From the NCBI GenBank assembly GCA_023446735.1, contig JAEXPQ010000017.1, positions 1 through 15,513 of the forward strand: a stretch of 15,513 nt of DNA. Reading direction: 5' to 3'. Shown here piece after piece: positions 14,908 through 15,513 of the stretch. This DNA is from Verrucomicrobiota bacterium. GTDB taxonomy: Bacteria; Verrucomicrobiota; Verrucomicrobiia; Opitutales; Opitutaceae. Position numbers and translations under genes: made by a program. Within the stretch, counting starts at the first letter, position 1. Every line of letters begins with the position of its first letter. The notes under the pieces were generated by a model, which searched no databases, was not told the DNA's origin, and saw only the letters and a program-made list of their open reading frames with translations.

Positions 14908-15513
14908 AAAGAATCGCCAAGAGCATCGGTCACCTGAGCCAGCGGGCCGCCGCGATCCGGCAGGCCGTGGAAACCATGCCGGCCAAGGCGGCCGAGATCC
15001 GGGAGGCCGTCACCGCGACCGCGGGACAGGTGCAGCAGTTGCGCGCGGATCTCACGGCGGGAGTGGCGGCGCTGCGCCCAGGCACGGACGCCGACACCGT
15101 GGCGACGCTGCGCGAGATCGATGCGGCGGCGGAGGTGCTCGTCGCGGCCGGCTATCTGCTGGGCGGCGTGGACTGTGAACTCGGAGCGATGCGGCGGCTG
15201 CGGGTCCGCCTGGTGCAGGCCGAAGCGGTCGAACTTGCGACGCTGCGCTCCCTGCTCGCCGCCCACGCGCATCGCCCGGTCCTGAAGACGCTGCTCAGCG
15301 GCATCGTGCAGGCCACAGAACTCGCCGAGAAGGTGGAGTTCCGCGAACTCGATTTCGCCGAGGTCGTCGTCGAACTCGGCGCCGCCCAAGCGGTGCGGGT
15401 CGGCTGGCGCGCGGATGCGGCCGCCGTGCCCGTCGCCACCAATCCGCCGACGACGAGCGAAGCGCGACCGCCGACCTTCAGCCAAAGCTCCTTCTTCGCG
15501 CGGCCCACCGCGG
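14904..15513 (+). CDS. uncharacterised helical protein, third gene of the flotillin-ATPase unit, 3' truncated by window edge
   Basis: The ATG at 14904 overlaps the ATPase stop (ATGA), and the frame stays open for 203 codons to the window end. The protein starts MKRIAKSIGHLSQRAAAIRQ. The first 60 residues look like an amphipathic helix or coiled coil (AAEIREAVTATAGQVQQLRA). A compact helical part follows with AAEVLVAAGYLLGGVDCEL, LRSLLAAHAHRPVLKTLLSG and FRELDFAEVVVELGAAQAVR. The visible end (PPTTSEARPPTFSQSSFF) looks like a disordered linker, so another domain may follow. There is no signal peptide or clear membrane span. I do not recognise the family. The overlap implies translational coupling and hence a job tied to the ATPase, perhaps as an adaptor or regulatory subunit; this is inference. 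Confidence 0.85.
   Translation, partial: MKRIAKSIGHLSQRAAAIRQAVETMPAKAAEIREAVTATAGQVQQLRADLTAGVAALRPGTDADTVATLREIDAAAEVLVAAGYLLGGVDCELGAMRRLRVRLVQAEAVELATLRSLLAAHAHRPVLKTLLSGIVQATELAEKVEFRELDFAEVVVELGAAQAVRVGWRADAAAVPVATNPPTTSEARPPTFSQSSFFARPTA

Noticed and set aside
1..15513. CRISPR array, insertion sequence or phage genes
   Set aside because: No regularly spaced direct repeats, transposase, integrase or phage structural motifs were seen on either strand.

Overview
The window is a GC-rich (by eye about two thirds G+C) bacterial chromosome segment. It carries the 3' end of one gene, seven complete or near-complete genes and one gene cut by the right edge. The ParE-type topoisomerase fragment resembles the Bacteroidota/Verrucomicrobiota form. 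Together with the high GC, C-rich leaders instead of Shine-Dalgarno sequences, and a REP-like palindrome pair, this suggests a Verrucomicrobiota bacterium, perhaps Opitutaceae. That placement is inference from recall, not a search result.

Left part (1-3500): the TOPRIM-containing C-terminal part of a topoisomerase IV subunit B ends at 812 and is followed by a stem-loop. A roughly 690-base spacer (813-1501) without a convincing gene holds a REP-like palindrome pair, further hairpins and an imperfect 15-base direct repeat. Next come a secreted DUF3016 protein (minus strand, with a good intrinsic terminator) and, divergently, a lipoprotein-like S41 (tail-specific/tricorn-like) peptidase that lacks the usual S41A lysine.

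Middle (3500-6632): adenylate kinase (zinc-lid type) and the pyrimidine/purine nucleoside phosphorylase PpnP lie on the minus strand about 40 bases apart, a probable nucleotide-metabolism pair ending in a rho-independent terminator. Divergent from ppnP is an NAD-type malic enzyme on the plus strand, also followed by a strong terminator.

Right part (6632-15513): a roughly 790-base spacer without a gene ends in a cluster of hairpins and then a three-gene plus-strand unit. The first gene is a membrane-anchored SPFH/flotillin protein with a very long Ala/Glu/Lys/Arg coiled coil. The second is a giant (1755 residue) AAA+ ATPase of the family databases call 'DNA repair ATPase'. The third is a helical protein joined to the ATPase by an ATGA start/stop overlap and open to the window edge. 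This unit is the most interesting part: an SPFH scaffold paired with a AAA+ machine, reminiscent in architecture of HflKC-FtsH, whose function I cannot state from the sequence.
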